A stretch of DNA of 64,000 bases from Butyrivibrio sp. VCD2006 (GTDB lineage Bacteria > Bacillota > Clostridia > Lachnospirales > Lachnospiraceae), in NCBI RefSeq assembly GCF_000423925.1, contig NZ_AUIX01000001.1, positions 302,743 to 366,742 on the forward strand, given 5' to 3'. Both the position numbers and the translations under genes were made by a program. Below, piece after piece: positions 36,362 to 46,918 of this stretch (the stretch's first letter is position 1; every line of letters starts with the position of its first letter). The notes below the pieces were generated by a model that worked only from the letters and a program-made list of their open reading frames with translations, made no database searches and was not told the origin of the DNA.

Positions 36362-37104
36362 GCATTTTCTTCGGTTATCTCAATTACCTTTTCAGGCGAC
36401 AGACCTTTTATCTCTGCAATTTTCTCGGTAACAAGCGGAAGATTAAGAGAGGAATTTCTCTTTCCTCTAAAAGGCTCGGGAGCAAGATAGGGAGAATCAG
36501 TCTCTATCACAATCTGCTCAATAGGAGCATACTCCACAACCTCACGAAGCTTCTTACCATTCTTAAAGGTGATGACTCCGCCTACTCCGATAAAAAATCC
36601 CATATTAAGGTATTCTCTTGCAATTTCTACTGAATAAGAAAAGCAGTGAATATCACCTCCAAGCTCCTCGGCTTTCATGCTTTTCATGATATCCAGTGTA
36701 TCCTTTGCTGCATCTCTTGAATGTATAATGACAGGAAACTTTACTCTTCTCGCAAGATCAAGCTGAGCCTCAAACCATTTTTTCTGGATTTCTTTAGAGG
36801 GCTCGTCATAGTGATAGTCAAGGCCGATTTCTCCTACAGCAACAGCCTTCTCATAGGAGCACATATCGCCTAGCCATTTTAATTCGTCTTCGTCCATTTC
36901 AGCACAGTCGCTTGGATGAACACCTATGGTTGTGTAAATGAAAGGGTATTTTTTTGAAAGTTCTATAGACTGTTCTACAGTCTTCTTACTTGCTGTGGCA
37001 TTTACAATAGTTCCTATACCATGCTCTGTCATAGACAATAGCAAGGCATCTCTGTCTGCGTCAAACGCCTCATCATCATAATGGGCATGTGTTTCAAAAA
37101 TCAT
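36340..37104 (-). CDS. tatD: TatD family metal-dependent hydrolase (DNase)
   Basis: The 254-residue TIM-barrel hydrolase has the TatD signatures HAHYDDEAFDADRD (metal-binding His-x-His), GEIGLDYHYD, HSRDAAKDTLDIMK, GDIHCFSYS and ETDSPYLAPEPFRGKRNSS. Family members are metal-dependent 3'-5' DNases or hydrolases. It is 51 bp upstream (in order) of rsmA on the same strand, a frequent tatD-rsmA pairing in Firmicutes. The last codons form part of a terminator hairpin. Confidence 0.96.
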   Translation of the reverse strand: MIFETHAHYDDEAFDADRDALLLSMTEHGIGTIVNATASKKTVEQSIELSKKYPFIYTTIGVHPSDCAEMDEDELKWLGDMCSYEKAVAVGEIGLDYHYDEPSKEIQKKWFEAQLDLARRVKFPVIIHSRDAAKDTLDIMKSMKAEELGGDIHCFSYSVEIAREYLNMGFFIGVGGVITFKNGKKLREVVEYAPIEQIVIETDSPYLAPEPFRGKRNSSLNLPLVTEKIAEIKGLSPEKVIEITEENARRLYNL

Positions 37105-37155
37105 TAATTGGTACTCCTAAAGTATTTTAATAGTGGCACTAAATGCCAGGCAGCT

Positions 37156-38022
37156 TCAGTGAAGCTTCGCATAAAGTATATTTGAAAGCTCCGCAAATTC
37201 CTCAAGACTAAGCTTTTCACCGCGCACGGATGGATTAAGTCCCATCTGCGTAAGTGCCTCTACAACCTGATCTCTTGAAAGACCAAGATTTCCATTGGAA
37301 ACACCATTTGACAGGGTCTTTCTTCTCTGGGCAAAGGCAGCTCTTATAACAGAAAACAAAAATTTGGAATCTGTAACCTGAACCGGCGGCTCCTTGTGAC
37401 ATTTTAAGTGAATTACTGCGGAGTCGACACCGGGCTGAGGTATAAAGCAGCTTGGTGGCACAACCTGAACCATGGTTGGCTCTGTATAATACTGAACTGC
37501 AAGGGACAGCGCACCGTAGTCCTTGGAACCGGGCTTTTCCGCCATTCTGTCAGCAACTTCTTTTTGAACCATGACTGTAATGCTTTCAATCGGCAGCTCG
37601 CTTTCAAGAAGGCGCATCAATATTGGCGTTGTTATGTAATAAGGAAGATTAGCTACAACCTTAATTGGTTTGCCGCCGTTCTCTTCCTGAACAATTTTCT
37701 CTATATCAACCTTAAGTATGTCATCATTTATTACCTTGACGTTATCATAGGTTGATAATGTGTCAGCTAAAATGGGTATAAGCATTCTGTCGATCTCAAC
37801 AGCGATTACTTTTCCCGCACTTTCAGCTATGTACTGTGTCATGGTTCCGATTCCGGGACCAATCTCCAGGACAGTATCATCCTTGCTGATTCCGGCAGCT
37901 TCCACGGTTCCGCTCAAAACAGAATCGTCTATAAGGAAATTCTGACCGAATTTTTTTTGTATGCTAAGGTCATATTTTTCAATAACCGCCCTTGTTCCGG
38001 ACGCACATCCAAGTGTTGACAT
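37156..38022 (-). CDS. rsmA: 16S rRNA dimethyladenosine transferase RsmA/KsgA
   Basis: The 288-residue methyltransferase has the SAM motif VLEIGPGIGTMTQYIAE and the catalytic NLPYYITTPILMRL motif (NLPY). KKFGQNFLID near the N-terminus is also diagnostic. It dimethylates A1518 and A1519 in 16S rRNA during small-subunit assembly. The ATG gives MSTLGCASGTRAVIEKYDL, a slightly long N-terminus in the family. It is followed by tatD. A 235-bp gap with a divergent promoter separates it from the next gene. Confidence 0.96.
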   Translation of the reverse strand: MSTLGCASGTRAVIEKYDLSIQKKFGQNFLIDDSVLSGTVEAAGISKDDTVLEIGPGIGTMTQYIAESAGKVIAVEIDRMLIPILADTLSTYDNVKVINDDILKVDIEKIVQEENGGKPIKVVANLPYYITTPILMRLLESELPIESITVMVQKEVADRMAEKPGSKDYGALSLAVQYYTEPTMVQVVPPSCFIPQPGVDSAVIHLKCHKEPPVQVTDSKFLFSVIRAAFAQRRKTLSNGVSNGNLGLSRDQVVEALTQMGLNPSVRGEKLSLEEFAELSNILYAKLH

Positions 38023-38187
38023 ATTTTTCTCCGATTTTAATAACTAATTATGCTTATAAAACAGGAAGAACCACCTGTTAAAAAAGCGCTTAGTTGCAAT
38101 TCTATCATTACAAATACTATTTTGCCATATTTCGAAAATGAATTCGAGAAAAACCGCACAAATATGCGGATTTTTAGCCTCTCTTTT

Positions 38188-38216
38188 TTGACATAAAAAG
38201 GCCTCTATGCTAAAAT
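38188..38216 (+). promoter_or_regulatory. Sigma-A promoter of TPR/AAA gene
   Basis: TTGACA (38188-38193), 17 nt, TAAAAT (38211-38216) with TGC directly before the -10. A small hairpin with T run (CCGCA/TGCGG, 38154-38175) lies just upstream. Confidence 0.8.
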
Positions 38217-38257
38217 TCTACTAGATGTAGTATGAAAAGGTTTTAGAGGACAATATT

Positions 38258-41200
38258 TTGGATAAAACAGAATATAAAATTCGAGCAGATGAGATTAGAT
38301 CGCTGATCAGAGCACAGCGTTTTACTGAAGCAGTAAGGATTGCCGACACAATTGACTGGAAAAGGGTTAAGAGTGTCGGTATGCTTTGTGCAATAAGCGA
38401 CCTGTATAAAGTAAACAGAAGGCTGGAGGAGAGTAGAGATATCCTGCTTCTTGCGTATGACAGAAGTCCAACAAGAAGAGAGATAGTCTATTCACTGTGC
38501 GAGCTGGCAATTGTCATGGGCGAATTTGTTCAGGCAGTTGAATATTATAAGGAGTTTGTAAGACTAGCTCCCAGAAATACAGCCAGATACATTCTTCAAT
38601 ACAAGCTCTACGAGGCGCAGGAAGTAAGTCTTGAAGAGCGTATTGCTGTGCTCGAAGAATATAAAAAGCATGATTATAACGAAAAGTGGGCTTATGAGCT
38701 TGCATATCTATATCATAGAGTTGGTCTCACTACAGAGTGTATAGAGGAATGTAATGAACTTTTCCTCTACATGAGAGAGGGACGCTATGTCATTAAGGCG
38801 CTTGAATTAAAAGCGCTTCATGAGCCTTTGTCTCCGGAACAGAAGGCAGTTTACGCAAAATATAAAGCAGAGACAAGCGGAAATTTAGGTGGCTTCGAAC
38901 TTAAGGAAGCAGTTCCCGGAAAAGATGAAGAAGCAGTAGATGACAAAAAGGCACCTACAAGAGAGCTTCCGGAAATTACAGAGGAACTTCTTCATCAGAA
39001 TACACAGGAGGTTCCTGTAGAGGAGCAGTATACACAAGAGCAGCTCTATCAGCAACAGCTTTACCAGCAGCAGTATTATGCTCAGCAGTCTGAAGAGTCT
39101 CTTATTCAGGATGAGGAAGTATACTATGAGCAGCCTGCCACAGAGCCTGAACAGATGCCGGCTCCGGAAGAACCTGAACAGTTTGGAAATGCGGTAAATG
39201 AGCCATTCTCAGTTCCCACTGTTAATGTTGATACCTATAATACAGTAGATCTTCAAAAGGAAATCGCGGAGAATCTCAAGGAAGTTCTCACACAGAGTCC
39301 TGAGGCTGCACTTTTTGCAGATGCTCATGGTCCTCAGGTAATAAGAGAGGGTGATGAGACAGACAGCCTTGATACAGGCGATCTTTTTGAAACAACAGGA
39401 GACATTGAGAAGCCTTCAATGTCAGAACTTTTCTATGAGGATAAAGCAGAAGATATTCAGAATGCTCAGTATATTCCTCAGCAGACAGAGCACGCTATAG
39501 AGGAAGTTCAGGATACACCTTTAGCAGAAGAGATACAAACAGCGCCTATTCAGGATGAAAAGGAGCTTGATACTGATACAAAGATATGGAATACTGACGC
39601 AATTGAACTGGTACGTCAGAAGGTGCCGACATCACCGATTCCTGTTAAGAGCAATGAGCCTATTGCGGAGGAACTTAAGGATAAGGAGATTGCCTCTAAT
39701 ATAGCTAAGGCAACCATGAATGAACAAACCATGTATAAGGGTGTCGTTTTCATGGACGAGCCTCTTCAGGACGAGGTTCCCGGCGCGGTTATAAGACCAA
39801 ATGTCAGATATCAGATAAATAATCAATTCGACAACATGCTGTCTCAGGAGTATGACGGACAGATAAGCATGGCGATTGATGATGCTAAGCAGGTAGAGAA
39901 ACAGATTACCGGTCAGATAAGCATTAATGAGTTTATGAGCGACTGGGAGAATTATAAAAAAGAGCAGCAAAAGAAGCAGTATCAGAATGTTAAGAAGCTT
40001 GCAGCTTCGGAGACAGGAGAGCTTTTCAAGGACTTTGACCAGAACCTTATAAATCCGCTTCTCAGGCAGCAGGAGCCTGTGGAAGAGCCCGCTATATCAG
40101 GTATGTTAGTGCCTGGCGGAGAGGAAGAAATAATTCCTGTATCAAAGCCTAAGGCCGAGATGGAAGAATTAGTGCCGGAGCCTGTTTTAGAGGAAGAGCC
40201 TTTATCTGAAGCTGTTTCAGAAGAGGAACTGATTACTGAAACACCTTTGGAAGATTTTGTTTCTGAGGAAGCCTTTTCTGAAGAACCTGTATCCGTGCCT
40301 GAAGAGCCTGTAAGTGAAGAAATAGCTCAGGAAGAACCGGGAGAGATTGTAGAAGAGGAAGAAATCTCAGTAGATATCACTCCTGTTGATGATCTTCAGA
40401 ATACTCAGTCCATGGTTCAGATAACAGGTGAAGACTTAGAAGAGGAAAACGCTTTGCCTGAGCCTGACGAATCTGTCGAGGAAGAGGTTGAAGACGAGGA
40501 AAAAGAGGCAGCAGAAATCGACCTTGGCGAGACTACCAGAATAGAAGCTGCTGAGATTAATAAGGCAGTAGAAGAGATAACGGAATCAGAGACTGCAGAA
40601 GCTGAGGCTACAGAAGCAGAAAGACCTCAGGAAAAAGCAGAAGCTTCAAAGGAAGAGAAAATCTCCGAAAAGGAGGAATCGAAAAAGACAGAAGAGTCGG
40701 AAGAAGACTCCGATTCCGATGAGGATGATGAGAAGGAAGATAGAGGCATAGAGGAGAGGGTCAGAGTAATGACTCCTGAAGAGAAGAATCTCTTTGGCCC
40801 TTATATTCATTACAAGAAGTCAAGAAGACAGATTGTTCGCGCGATCGACAATCTAAGCATGGCAGCATACACAAACAACGCAATCGTAACCGGTGAAGCC
40901 GGTGCCGGAACACTGGATCTTGCGAAGGGCCTTATAAAGGCAGTTCAGGCAACAGATTCTAATTTCTCCGGAAAAGTTGCTATGATCACAGCAATTAAGC
41001 TCAATAAGAGCTCAGTAAGCTCAATTCTTGATAAGATTGTAAATGGTGCACTCATCATAAGAAGAGCGGCAGACCTTAAGGAGGATACAGTTGTAACACT
41101 TCTTAAGCAGCTTCAGAGTGAGAACAAGGGATATATTGTGGTCATCGAGGATACGAAGGATGACATAGACAGATTGCTTGATAAGTATCCGGACCTTAAG

Positions 41201-41509
41201 AAATGCTTCAATGTGCGCGTGGACATAGAGGCACTCGATGATGATTCTCTTGTGGCATACGCTGAACAGTATGCCCTTGATAAGGAGCATGTAATAGATA
41301 ATCTTGGAATACTTGCTCTTCATCAGAAGATTTCCGAGCGCCAGACACTTGACCATGAGGTCACAGTATCTGAGGTTAAGGAAATGGTTGATGATGCGAT
41401 TTACTATGCTGATAAGCGTTCCATCGGACATTATTTTGATGTTATGTTCAGAAAACGTTTTGACAGTGAAGATATGATCATTCTGAGAGAAAAGGATTTT
41501 CTTCACTGA
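38258..41509 (+). CDS. Large TPR / acidic linker / AAA-like protein
   Basis: The 1083-residue protein starts at TTG 38258 with AGAGGA upstream. N-terminal ~200 residues are TPR-like helices ([32 protein letters not shown] and similar units). The middle ~220-830 is low-complexity, very acidic, with many Glu/Pro/Gln repeats ([16 protein letters not shown]). The C-terminal ~230 residues look like a small AAA+ domain: Walker A-like GEAGAGT at 879-885 lacks the Lys, then an Asp/Glu-rich segment [14 protein letters not shown]. Related large proteins occur in Lachnospiraceae; no function is known. The missing P-loop Lys argues for a non-ATPase role. Confidence 0.75.
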   Translation: MDKTEYKIRADEIRSLIRAQRFTEAVRIADTIDWKRVKSVGMLCAISDLYKVNRRLEESRDILLLAYDRSPTRREIVYSLCELAIVMGEFVQAVEYYKEFVRLAPRNTARYILQYKLYEAQEVSLEERIAVLEEYKKHDYNEKWAYELAYLYHRVGLTTECIEECNELFLYMREGRYVIKALELKALHEPLSPEQKAVYAKYKAETSGNLGGFELKEAVPGKDEEAVDDKKAPTRELPEITEELLHQNTQEVPVEEQYTQEQLYQQQLYQQQYYAQQSEESLIQDEEVYYEQPATEPEQMPAPEEPEQFGNAVNEPFSVPTVNVDTYNTVDLQKEIAENLKEVLTQSPEAALFADAHGPQVIREGDETDSLDTGDLFETTGDIEKPSMSELFYEDKAEDIQNAQYIPQQTEHAIEEVQDTPLAEEIQTAPIQDEKELDTDTKIWNTDAIELVRQKVPTSPIPVKSNEPIAEELKDKEIASNIAKATMNEQTMYKGVVFMDEPLQDEVPGAVIRPNVRYQINNQFDNMLSQEYDGQISMAIDDAKQVEKQITGQISINEFMSDWENYKKEQQKKQYQNVKKLAASETGELFKDFDQNLINPLLRQQEPVEEPAISGMLVPGGEEEIIPVSKPKAEMEELVPEPVLEEEPLSEAVSEEELITETPLEDFVSEEAFSEEPVSVPEEPVSEEIAQEEPGEIVEEEEISVDITPVDDLQNTQSMVQITGEDLEEENALPEPDESVEEEVEDEEKEAAEIDLGETTRIEAAEINKAVEEITESETAEAEATEAERPQEKAEASKEEKISEKEESKKTEESEEDSDSDEDDEKEDRGIEERVRVMTPEEKNLFGPYIHYKKSRRQIVRAIDNLSMAAYTNNAIVTGEAGAGTLDLAKGLIKAVQATDSNFSGKVAMITAIKLNKSSVSSILDKIVNGALIIRRAADLKEDTVVTLLKQLQSENKGYIVVIEDTKDDIDRLLDKYPDLKKCFNVRVDIEALDDDSLVAYAEQYALDKEHVIDNLGILALHQKISERQTLDHEVTVSEVKEMVDDAIYYADKRSIGHYFDVMFRKRFDSEDMIILREKDFLH

Positions 41510-41520
41510 ATATTAGATTA

Positions 41521-41529
41521 TGCTATAAT
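41521..41529 (+). promoter_or_regulatory. Extended -10 promoter of glgB
   Basis: TGCTATAAT preceded by ATTA, 37 nt upstream of the glgB ATG. No good -35 is seen. Confidence 0.6.
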
Positions 41530-41565
41530 GTTTTTACTTAAAAATTTTCTAAAAGGGGATTAAAT

Positions 41566-43611
41566 ATGGGGCAGACTGTTTTCATTTCAGATGCAGATGA
41601 GTACTTGTTTGGACAGGGAACTCACTATGATATTTACAAAAAACTGGGGGCGCATGTCTCTGAAGAAAATGGTGTAAAGGGCATGTTCTTTGCTGTTTGG
41701 GCACCTAATGCCGCAGCGGTTCATGTCATCGGCTCATTCAACGGATGGGATGAAAGCATGTATCCCATGGAGAAGACCGGCAATATGGGAATCTATCAGC
41801 TTTTCATTCCCGGTGTTGGAACAGGTGAGCTATATAAATATCTGATATATACTCCCGATGGAAAGAAATTATATAAGGCAGATCCATATGCTAATTATGC
41901 AGAGCTGCGTCCCGGAAATGCTTCAAGGACAACAGATCTGTCTAAGTTTAAGTGGAGCGATGAAAAATGGTATGAGAACAAAAAGGGCAAGGATCTAAAC
42001 AGAGAGCCTGTCGCTATTTATGAATGCCACATCGGTTCATGGATGAAGCATCCCGACGGCACTGAGGATGGCTTTTACAGCTATCGTGAATTCGCAGATC
42101 GTATTGTAGAGTATCTTCGTGAGATGAAGTATACACACATTGAGCTGATCGGAATTGCAGAGCATCCTTTTGACGGCTCATGGGGCTATCAGGTTACAGG
42201 ATATTATGCACCTACTGCACGTTATGGTGAGCCTACTGATTTCATGTACCTCATCAATCTATTGCACAAGAATAACATAGGTGTAATTCTTGACTGGGTA
42301 CCTGCTCACTTCTGCCCTGATGAATTCGGCCTTAGCTGCTTTGACGGACAATGTATTTATGAGGATCCGGATCCGAGAAAGGGAGAGCATCCCGACTGGG
42401 GCACCAAGATATTTAACCTTGGTAAAAATGAAGTTAAGAACTTCCTTATAGCTAATGCATTATTCTGGATAAAAGAGTTCCATGTAGATGGACTGCGTGT
42501 AGATGCTGTTGCATCAATGCTTTATCTGGATTATGGTAAGCGCGATGGACAGTGGGTTCCTAATAAGGATGGCGGAAATAAAAACTATGAGGCCATTGAA
42601 TTCTTCAAACACTTAAATAGTGTTGTAAGAGGAACATACCCCGATGTCATGATGATCGCAGAGGAATCTACTGCATGGCCTAAGATAACAGCACCTGTTG
42701 AGGACGATGGACTCAATTTCAGCTTTAAGTGGAATATGGGATGGATGCATGATTTTTGCGAATACATGAAGCTTGATCCGTATTTCAGAAAAGGTGCTCA
42801 TCACATGATGACATTTGCCATGAGCTACAACAATGCAGAGAATTATATTCTTCCGCTGTCACATGATGAAGTAGTTCATCTTAAGTGCTCAATGGTAGAG
42901 AAGATGCCCGGATATAAGGTTGATAAATATGCTAATCTTCGTGCCGGCTATACATTCATGTTCGGACACAGCGGTAAAAAGCTTCTGTTCATGGGGCAGG
43001 ACTTCGGTCAGGAGCGTGAATGGAGTGAGAAGAGAGAACTCGACTGGTTCCTTCTGCAGGAAGACCTTAACAGAGGAATGAAGGATTTCGTAAGAGATCT
43101 TCTCGAGGCATATAGAAAATATCCTGCGCTTTATGAAGTAGATAATGACTGGGGCGGCTTCGAATGGATTAACGCAGATGACGCCGACCACAGTATTTAC
43201 AGCTTTTACAGAAGAGCAGCCAATGGAAAGGATAATATTCTTTTTGTAATCAACTTTACACCAATGGAAGTAAGGGATTACAAGGTTGGAGTTCCTTTTG
43301 AAGGCACTTATAAACATATTCTTGATAGCGCAGATAAAAAATATGCCGGATGTGGTTCATCGATACCCGATAGCATCAAGGCAGAACCCGGGCTTTGTGA
43401 TTACAAGGATTACAGCATAATGATGACGCTTCCTCCTTACGGAGCAGAGATGTTTGTATTCCAGAATCCTGAAGCCAAGAAGGTAGTTAAGAAGACTGCA
43501 GAGGAGAAGCCTGTAGAAAAGAAAACTGAGGCAAAGACTTCAAATAAGATTACCGAGAAGAAAACTGCAACAAAGGCTGCAAAGAAGCCTGCGGCAAAAA
43601 AGACAAAATAA
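41566..43611 (+). CDS. glgB: 1,4-alpha-glucan branching enzyme with histone-like tail
   Basis: The 681-residue GH13 enzyme has a CBM48 N-domain (FFAVWAPNAAAVHVIGSFNGWD, ~40-120) and the catalytic barrel with D313 (LRVDAVASMLY) as nucleophile and E366 (MIAEES) as acid/base, plus LSHDEVVH. It makes alpha-1,6 branches in glycogen. A ~45-residue Lys/Ala/Thr-rich tail from ~637 (EAKKVVKKTAEEKPVEKKTE..., ending KPAAKKTK) is not part of the enzyme family; it resembles histone H1-like tails. The reading frame is continuous, so this is not a frameshift artefact. No other glg gene is adjacent. Confidence 0.95.
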   Translation: MGQTVFISDADEYLFGQGTHYDIYKKLGAHVSEENGVKGMFFAVWAPNAAAVHVIGSFNGWDESMYPMEKTGNMGIYQLFIPGVGTGELYKYLIYTPDGKKLYKADPYANYAELRPGNASRTTDLSKFKWSDEKWYENKKGKDLNREPVAIYECHIGSWMKHPDGTEDGFYSYREFADRIVEYLREMKYTHIELIGIAEHPFDGSWGYQVTGYYAPTARYGEPTDFMYLINLLHKNNIGVILDWVPAHFCPDEFGLSCFDGQCIYEDPDPRKGEHPDWGTKIFNLGKNEVKNFLIANALFWIKEFHVDGLRVDAVASMLYLDYGKRDGQWVPNKDGGNKNYEAIEFFKHLNSVVRGTYPDVMMIAEESTAWPKITAPVEDDGLNFSFKWNMGWMHDFCEYMKLDPYFRKGAHHMMTFAMSYNNAENYILPLSHDEVVHLKCSMVEKMPGYKVDKYANLRAGYTFMFGHSGKKLLFMGQDFGQEREWSEKRELDWFLLQEDLNRGMKDFVRDLLEAYRKYPALYEVDNDWGGFEWINADDADHSIYSFYRRAANGKDNILFVINFTPMEVRDYKVGVPFEGTYKHILDSADKKYAGCGSSIPDSIKAEPGLCDYKDYSIMMTLPPYGAEMFVFQNPEAKKVVKKTAEEKPVEKKTEAKTSNKITEKKTATKAAKKPAAKKTK

Positions 43612-43647
43612 CACAGCATAAAGAATTAAGATAAATATTCCGAAATA

Positions 43648-43686
43648 AAAGGTGATAGACACAAAGAGTGTTTGTCACCTTTTTTC
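43648..43686 (+). terminator. Terminator after glgB
   Basis: AAAGGTGATAGACAC pairs with GTGTTTGTCACCTTT (one bulge), then TTTTTC. Confidence 0.88.
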
Positions 43687-43735
43687 GTTTGCTTAAAAAA
43701 TGCAGGCGGAATACTTTATAAAATCGGAGAAATGC

Positions 43736-46700
43736 ATGAACGTGAATTTTAATGCTATAAATGGAATGGAATCCGATATAGAAAAAACAAGAATTAGCAT
43801 GGAAGCAGGAGTCAGTTTTTCACTGACAAATACAAAAGAAGCCGGGCCAAAGAGTGCTGTGGCAGTAGATCTTGCCGGAAGCCTTATGAATGATCAGGCT
43901 TTATCAAAGGCAGGTAAAACTAAAAATGATATCATGGCGGAAGCGCAGAATACGGATGCTGCGATTCGTCATAATTATATGTCGGTTATGGCCAACAATA
44001 TGTCCTCAGAGGATTTTGCGAGAGCATCAGCTGAAGGCTTTGATTTTAGTGACATGGATCCAGCGGAAACAGTTACGATCCTTGATAAGATTAAAGCTAC
44101 TCTCGCCATGTCAGGAACAGAGATAATTGGCTATACAGACGATATTTCTTCAGACAAACTTGCAAAAATAACAGGAAGTACCTCTTTTGCAAATGAGATA
44201 ATCTCAGCTTTTCACGAAAATGATATCCCTATTACAGAAGAAAATGTTACAGATACTAAGGTAGTAATGGATAACTTAAAGGACATTACTACTATCAGTG
44301 ATGGCGCTGTCAAATATTTGACACTTAATGAGCTGCCTCCTACTATGGAGAACATTTATCTTGCTGAGCATGCGACAAATGGACAGAATCACAGAAGCGG
44401 AGCATTCATAACACTTGAGACAGAAGGCTATTATGCACAAAAGGCCGATAAGCTGGAGTGGTCAGCAGTTGAGGATCAGGCCAAGAGAATAATAAGTGAC
44501 GCCGGCTTTGACCCTACAGAAAAAAATATTCTCGATGAAGCAAAATGGATGATTGAAGAATCGATACCTCTTACAAGGGAGAACCTTCAGAAGGTCGATG
44601 AACTTAAGAATTTACCGCTTCCTATGTCTATGGAAGAAATCGTAAAATCTGCGACTATGTCCATTGCAAATAAAAACGGTGCAGGAAAAGGACTTGTTCA
44701 AGATCAGAAAAACATCATTAATGAAGCAATAGATATTGCAGAAAAAGTCGATCATATCGGATCGAAAGCTATAGAACAGGTAGTTTCGGAATCGAAGGAA
44801 TTAAACATTAAGAATCTTAGCGAAGCTACTGAAAAGATAAATACACAAGAGCGATCAGGTCTTCAAAATACTGAAAAGACAGGCAGCGTAAAATTACGAA
44901 ACGAAAAAGTAACTGACACAAATACTGCGGACTTAAAAGAATTAACACCGGAGCAAAAGATAGAAGCGCTGGAAGCCAGAAAACAGCTTGAAGAAATTAG
45001 ACTTTCAATGACAGTGACAGCAAACATAAGACTTCTTGATAAAGGCTTCAGGCTGGAGACAGAGCCTATAACAAAAGTAATAGAAGCTCTGAACAATGAA
45101 ATACAATCTATAAGCGCAGATCTTTTCGGAGAGGTCGACACAGCAAAATACAAACTGTTTGAAGAGACAACCACAAAAGTATCTGAATTCAGAACCCTCC
45201 CTGCAGCAGTTATAGGAAGACATGATCTTTCCATGAAAGAGAGCTTTTTAGCTATCTATGACGATGCGAAGGCTTTGAAGCTCCGCTACGATAAAGCCGG
45301 TGCAACCTATGAAGCTGTCGGCACTGAGGTAAGAGCAGATCTTGGAGATAACATAAAGAAGGCTTTCAGGAATGTTGATGAACTCCTAAAGAATGCAGGT
45401 CAGGAGATAAATGAAGAAAACAGAAGAGTAGTACGAATCCTTGGTTACAACCGGATGGAGATATCCGAAGAAAATATAGAACGTGTCAGAGTAATGGATG
45501 AAAAGCTTATGAACACAATAAATAAGCTTAAGCCGGGGGCTGTCCTTAACATGATAAGAGCAGGACATAACCCTCTTAAAATGACGCTGGATGAGCTGTC
45601 AAATGAGCTTTCGGGACAGGACAGGAACCCTTCAAAGCAAGAAGAAAAGTACTCGAAATTCCTTTATAAACTTGAAAAGAATGCCGAAATAACTTCTGAG
45701 GAGAAGGAATCTTTCATTGGAATTTACAGGCTTTTCAATACTTTAAAGGTCACTGATAACGCAGCAATAGGAGCTGTTCTGGAAACCGGAGCAGCAATGA
45801 CAATAGAGAATCTCCTATCAGCGGTAAGAACCACAAGGACAGAAAAGAAGGGAATAGATTTCAAGATAGATAACAGCTTTGGAGGACTTGAAGCAAAGGG
45901 TAGTGCAACAAAATCTATTTCCTCTCAGATAGAAAGTGCCTTCATTTACTACAGCGAGAAGGCAGATACCGTATATGAAAATCTTGAACCGGATAAGCTA
46001 CATAAGGCCGCACCGACTGATGACATGCTCTTGGATGAACTGGCAGAAAGGTTAATGGAGGCAGAAGAGTCCAAAGAAAGTATTGAAACCGAAGAAAAAT
46101 ATTACGGAGAAAGAGCATCAGAACTTAGAAAAGCAGCACAGGGTCAGATTTCTCCGGAACTCTCAAAGGAACTTACGGAATACAATCTTGAAGCAAATAT
46201 TGAAACGGTCCAAGCATACTTAAACTTAAAGTCAGGAAGAAAGGGAAAAGAAACATCTATCTGGGAGCAGGCAGAAAAGATAGCAAAGCTTGCATTTAAA
46301 GAAACGAAGCAGGAAATGATTGAAGATCTCATAGACGAGGATAACTATGAAGACGTTTATGTGGAAAAAATGCTTAAGCTTTCATCGGATCTTGACGAGA
46401 TATTAATGACTGAAACTGATTCATATATAGATGTGAGAACTATTCACCTGATGCAGAAGCAGCTCACAGTTGCAACAAAAATGGCCAGGCAGCAGAGCTT
46501 TGAAATACCGGTTGAGGTCGATGGCAGAACAGTAGCAATGCATGTGACTCTTAGAGAAACAGCACTTGATGGAAGAAAAGTCGAGGCAGAGGTTGAAACT
46601 AAGTATTACGGACACATATCAATGGCTATGACAATTGATGACAATACTGTCAAAGGAGCACTTGCGTCGGCTTACCACCAGTCAGGGGATCTGGCTGAAT

Positions 46701-46894
46701 ATATGACAGAAGTAAGAGATAGATTTATAAACGGGCTAAAGGAAGCAGAGCCCACATTAGTAACAGACAGTACAAATATCGGAATCTTCTATCGCAGGCA
46801 GGAAGCAGGATCTGCAATAGCAGGATCGGAAAATGGAATTTTCGAAAATCGCACATTGCTAAGGATGGCAGAAGTTTTTGTACACTCAGTATAG
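43736..46894 (+). CDS. Large repeat-containing flagellar protein, FliK-like (probably DUF6240)
   Basis: The protein (1052 residues from ATG 43736; CGGAGA 5 nt upstream, better than ATG 43700) is acidic and helical, without a signal peptide. Short units recur: IPITEENV, LPPTMENI, IPLTRENL, INEENRRVVRILG, MEISEENIERV and MTIENLLSAV, each 'hydrophobic-P-x-T/S-x-E-N' followed by a helix. The C-terminal ~120 residues (IPVEVDGRTVAMHVTLRE... VRDRFINGLKEAEPTL) resemble the FliK hook-length-control C-domain. Similar proteins sit next to flagellin in Lachnospiraceae and may be DUF6240. Role in hook-length control is inferred. It lies 24 nt upstream of flagellin. Confidence 0.75.
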   Translation: MNVNFNAINGMESDIEKTRISMEAGVSFSLTNTKEAGPKSAVAVDLAGSLMNDQALSKAGKTKNDIMAEAQNTDAAIRHNYMSVMANNMSSEDFARASAEGFDFSDMDPAETVTILDKIKATLAMSGTEIIGYTDDISSDKLAKITGSTSFANEIISAFHENDIPITEENVTDTKVVMDNLKDITTISDGAVKYLTLNELPPTMENIYLAEHATNGQNHRSGAFITLETEGYYAQKADKLEWSAVEDQAKRIISDAGFDPTEKNILDEAKWMIEESIPLTRENLQKVDELKNLPLPMSMEEIVKSATMSIANKNGAGKGLVQDQKNIINEAIDIAEKVDHIGSKAIEQVVSESKELNIKNLSEATEKINTQERSGLQNTEKTGSVKLRNEKVTDTNTADLKELTPEQKIEALEARKQLEEIRLSMTVTANIRLLDKGFRLETEPITKVIEALNNEIQSISADLFGEVDTAKYKLFEETTTKVSEFRTLPAAVIGRHDLSMKESFLAIYDDAKALKLRYDKAGATYEAVGTEVRADLGDNIKKAFRNVDELLKNAGQEINEENRRVVRILGYNRMEISEENIERVRVMDEKLMNTINKLKPGAVLNMIRAGHNPLKMTLDELSNELSGQDRNPSKQEEKYSKFLYKLEKNAEITSEEKESFIGIYRLFNTLKVTDNAAIGAVLETGAAMTIENLLSAVRTTRTEKKGIDFKIDNSFGGLEAKGSATKSISSQIESAFIYYSEKADTVYENLEPDKLHKAAPTDDMLLDELAERLMEAEESKESIETEEKYYGERASELRKAAQGQISPELSKELTEYNLEANIETVQAYLNLKSGRKGKETSIWEQAEKIAKLAFKETKQEMIEDLIDEDNYEDVYVEKMLKLSSDLDEILMTETDSYIDVRTIHLMQKQLTVATKMARQQSFEIPVEVDGRTVAMHVTLRETALDGRKVEAEVETKYYGHISMAMTIDDNTVKGALASAYHQSGDLAEYMTEVRDRFINGLKEAEPTLVTDSTNIGIFYRRQEAGSAIAGSENGIFENRTLLRMAEVFVHSV

Positions 46895-46918
46895 GCATAT
46901 ACAGAATCGGAGGTCATC

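Noticed and set aside
43465..43611. Frameshift or fused gene at the glgB 3' end
   Set aside because: The frame is continuous into the Lys/Ala tail, which ends at a natural stop before a terminator region.
46700..46918. Sigma-28 (FliA/SigD) promoter for flagellin
   Set aside because: No TAAA-N15-GCCGATAA-like pair upstream; flagellin is probably read from upstream or from a diverged promoter.
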